From: Paraburkholderia bryophila
GTDB lineage: Bacteria > Pseudomonadota > Gammaproteobacteria > Burkholderiales > Burkholderiaceae
Reading direction: 5' to 3'
NCBI RefSeq assembly: GCF_013409255.1
Contig: NZ_JACCAS010000001.1
Coordinates: forward strand, 2,976,001-3,040,000
DNA: 64,000 nucleotides
Made by a program: the position numbers and the translations under genes
The notes under the pieces: generated by a model
What the model saw: only the letters and a program-made list of their open reading frames with translations
Database searches by the model: none
Told to the model about the DNA's origin: nothing
Shown: piece by piece, positions 63,756 through 64,000 of the stretch
How positions within the stretch are numbered: position 1 is the first letter of the stretch
How the letters are laid out: each line of letters opens with the position of its first letter

Positions 63756-64000
63756 ATGAACGCCGCAGTAATCGATTCCCGAGCTTCCCAAGACTTCATC
63801 GTTGCCGACCTGTCGCTTGCCGACTGGGGCCGCAAGGAACTGACCATCGCCGAGACGGAAATGCCCGGCCTCGTGCAAACGCGCGAAGAGTACAAGGCGC
63901 AGCAACCGCTGAAGGGCGCGCGCGTTGCAGGTTCGCTGCACATGACGATCCAGACCGGCGTGCTGATCGAGACGCTCACCGCGCTCGGCGCCGACGTGCG
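63756..64000 (+). CDS. ahcY: Adenosylhomocysteinase AhcY, 3' end outside window
   Basis: The first 81 codons of S-adenosyl-L-homocysteine hydrolase, which splits SAH to adenosine and homocysteine. [40 protein letters not shown] and [29 protein letters not shown] are the conserved substrate-domain start. AAAGGAGG (63743-63750) is an ideal ribosome site. The riboswitch upstream agrees with the identification. CheR and other SAM methyltransferases produce its substrate. Confidence 0.97.
   Translation, partial: MNAAVIDSRASQDFIVADLSLADWGRKELTIAETEMPGLVQTREEYKAQQPLKGARVAGSLHMTIQTGVLIETLTALGADV

Overview
The window is a high-GC, betaproteobacterial chromosome segment, most likely Paraburkholderia or Burkholderia sensu lato. 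That assignment is inferred from flhDC as flagellar master regulator, the gene order flhDC-motAB-che, a SAH riboswitch before ahcY, codon use, and an intergenic repeat type I associate with Burkholderia-group genomes; no database was searched. About 55 of the 64 kb is one nearly complete flagellar and chemotaxis regulon.

Layout. 1-628: 5' part of a glycosyltransferase (minus). 629-1346: flhDC control region. 1347-14121: flhD, flhC, motA, motB, a cheY-like gene, cheA, cheW, a chemoreceptor, cheR, cheD, cheB, cheY, cheZ. 14410-16277: a secreted DUF2844 protein and a DUF3443 lipoprotein whose motifs look pepsin-like. 16464-23722: flhB, flhA, flhF, flhG, fliA. 23853-24439: a hicB antitoxin with a hicA toxin gene broken by a stop at codon 9. 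24762-27468 (minus): flgA, flgM, flgN. 27687-35564: flgB to flgJ. 35854-40022: a YcgR-type c-di-GMP brake, flgK, flgL. 40119-44666 (minus): fliL, M, N, O, P, Q, R. 44816-45408: a large inverted-repeat element. 45437-52674 (minus): fliF, G, H, I, J, K. 52910-56089: fliE, fliS, fliT, a second fliK-like gene and fhlB. 56150-63465: non-flagellar metabolism (aldehyde dehydrogenase, acyl-CoA dehydrogenase, GMC oxidoreductase, LysR regulator, family 2 glycosyltransferase). 63587-64000: SAH riboswitch and start of ahcY.

Regulation can be read from the sequence. FlhDC (class I) should activate class II promoters: the flhB, flhF, flgA/flgB and fliF/fliE upstream regions share an inverted half-site box (GAATA, 16-17 nt, TTATYC) with a -10 hexamer 25-26 nt outside the box, on both sides in the two divergent regions. 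FliA (sigma-28) should activate class III: good sigma-28 promoters precede motA, flgM, the ycgR-type gene, flgK and fliS. Flagellin (fliC) and filament cap (fliD) genes are not in the window although their chaperones are.

Most interesting signals: two adjacent perfect palindromes before flhDC; the class II promoter grammar; an FlhG that keeps the FlhF-activating motif but lacks the Walker A lysine; a CheD tail with four copies of a VELFS-type motif; DUF3443 as a candidate bacterial pepsin-like protein; an overlapping pair of a second FliK-like protein and a free FlhB C-terminal domain; a beta-rich module shared by FlgE, FlgK and FlgL; a FlgA with a long repeat-bearing N-terminal extension; and the orphaned hicB.
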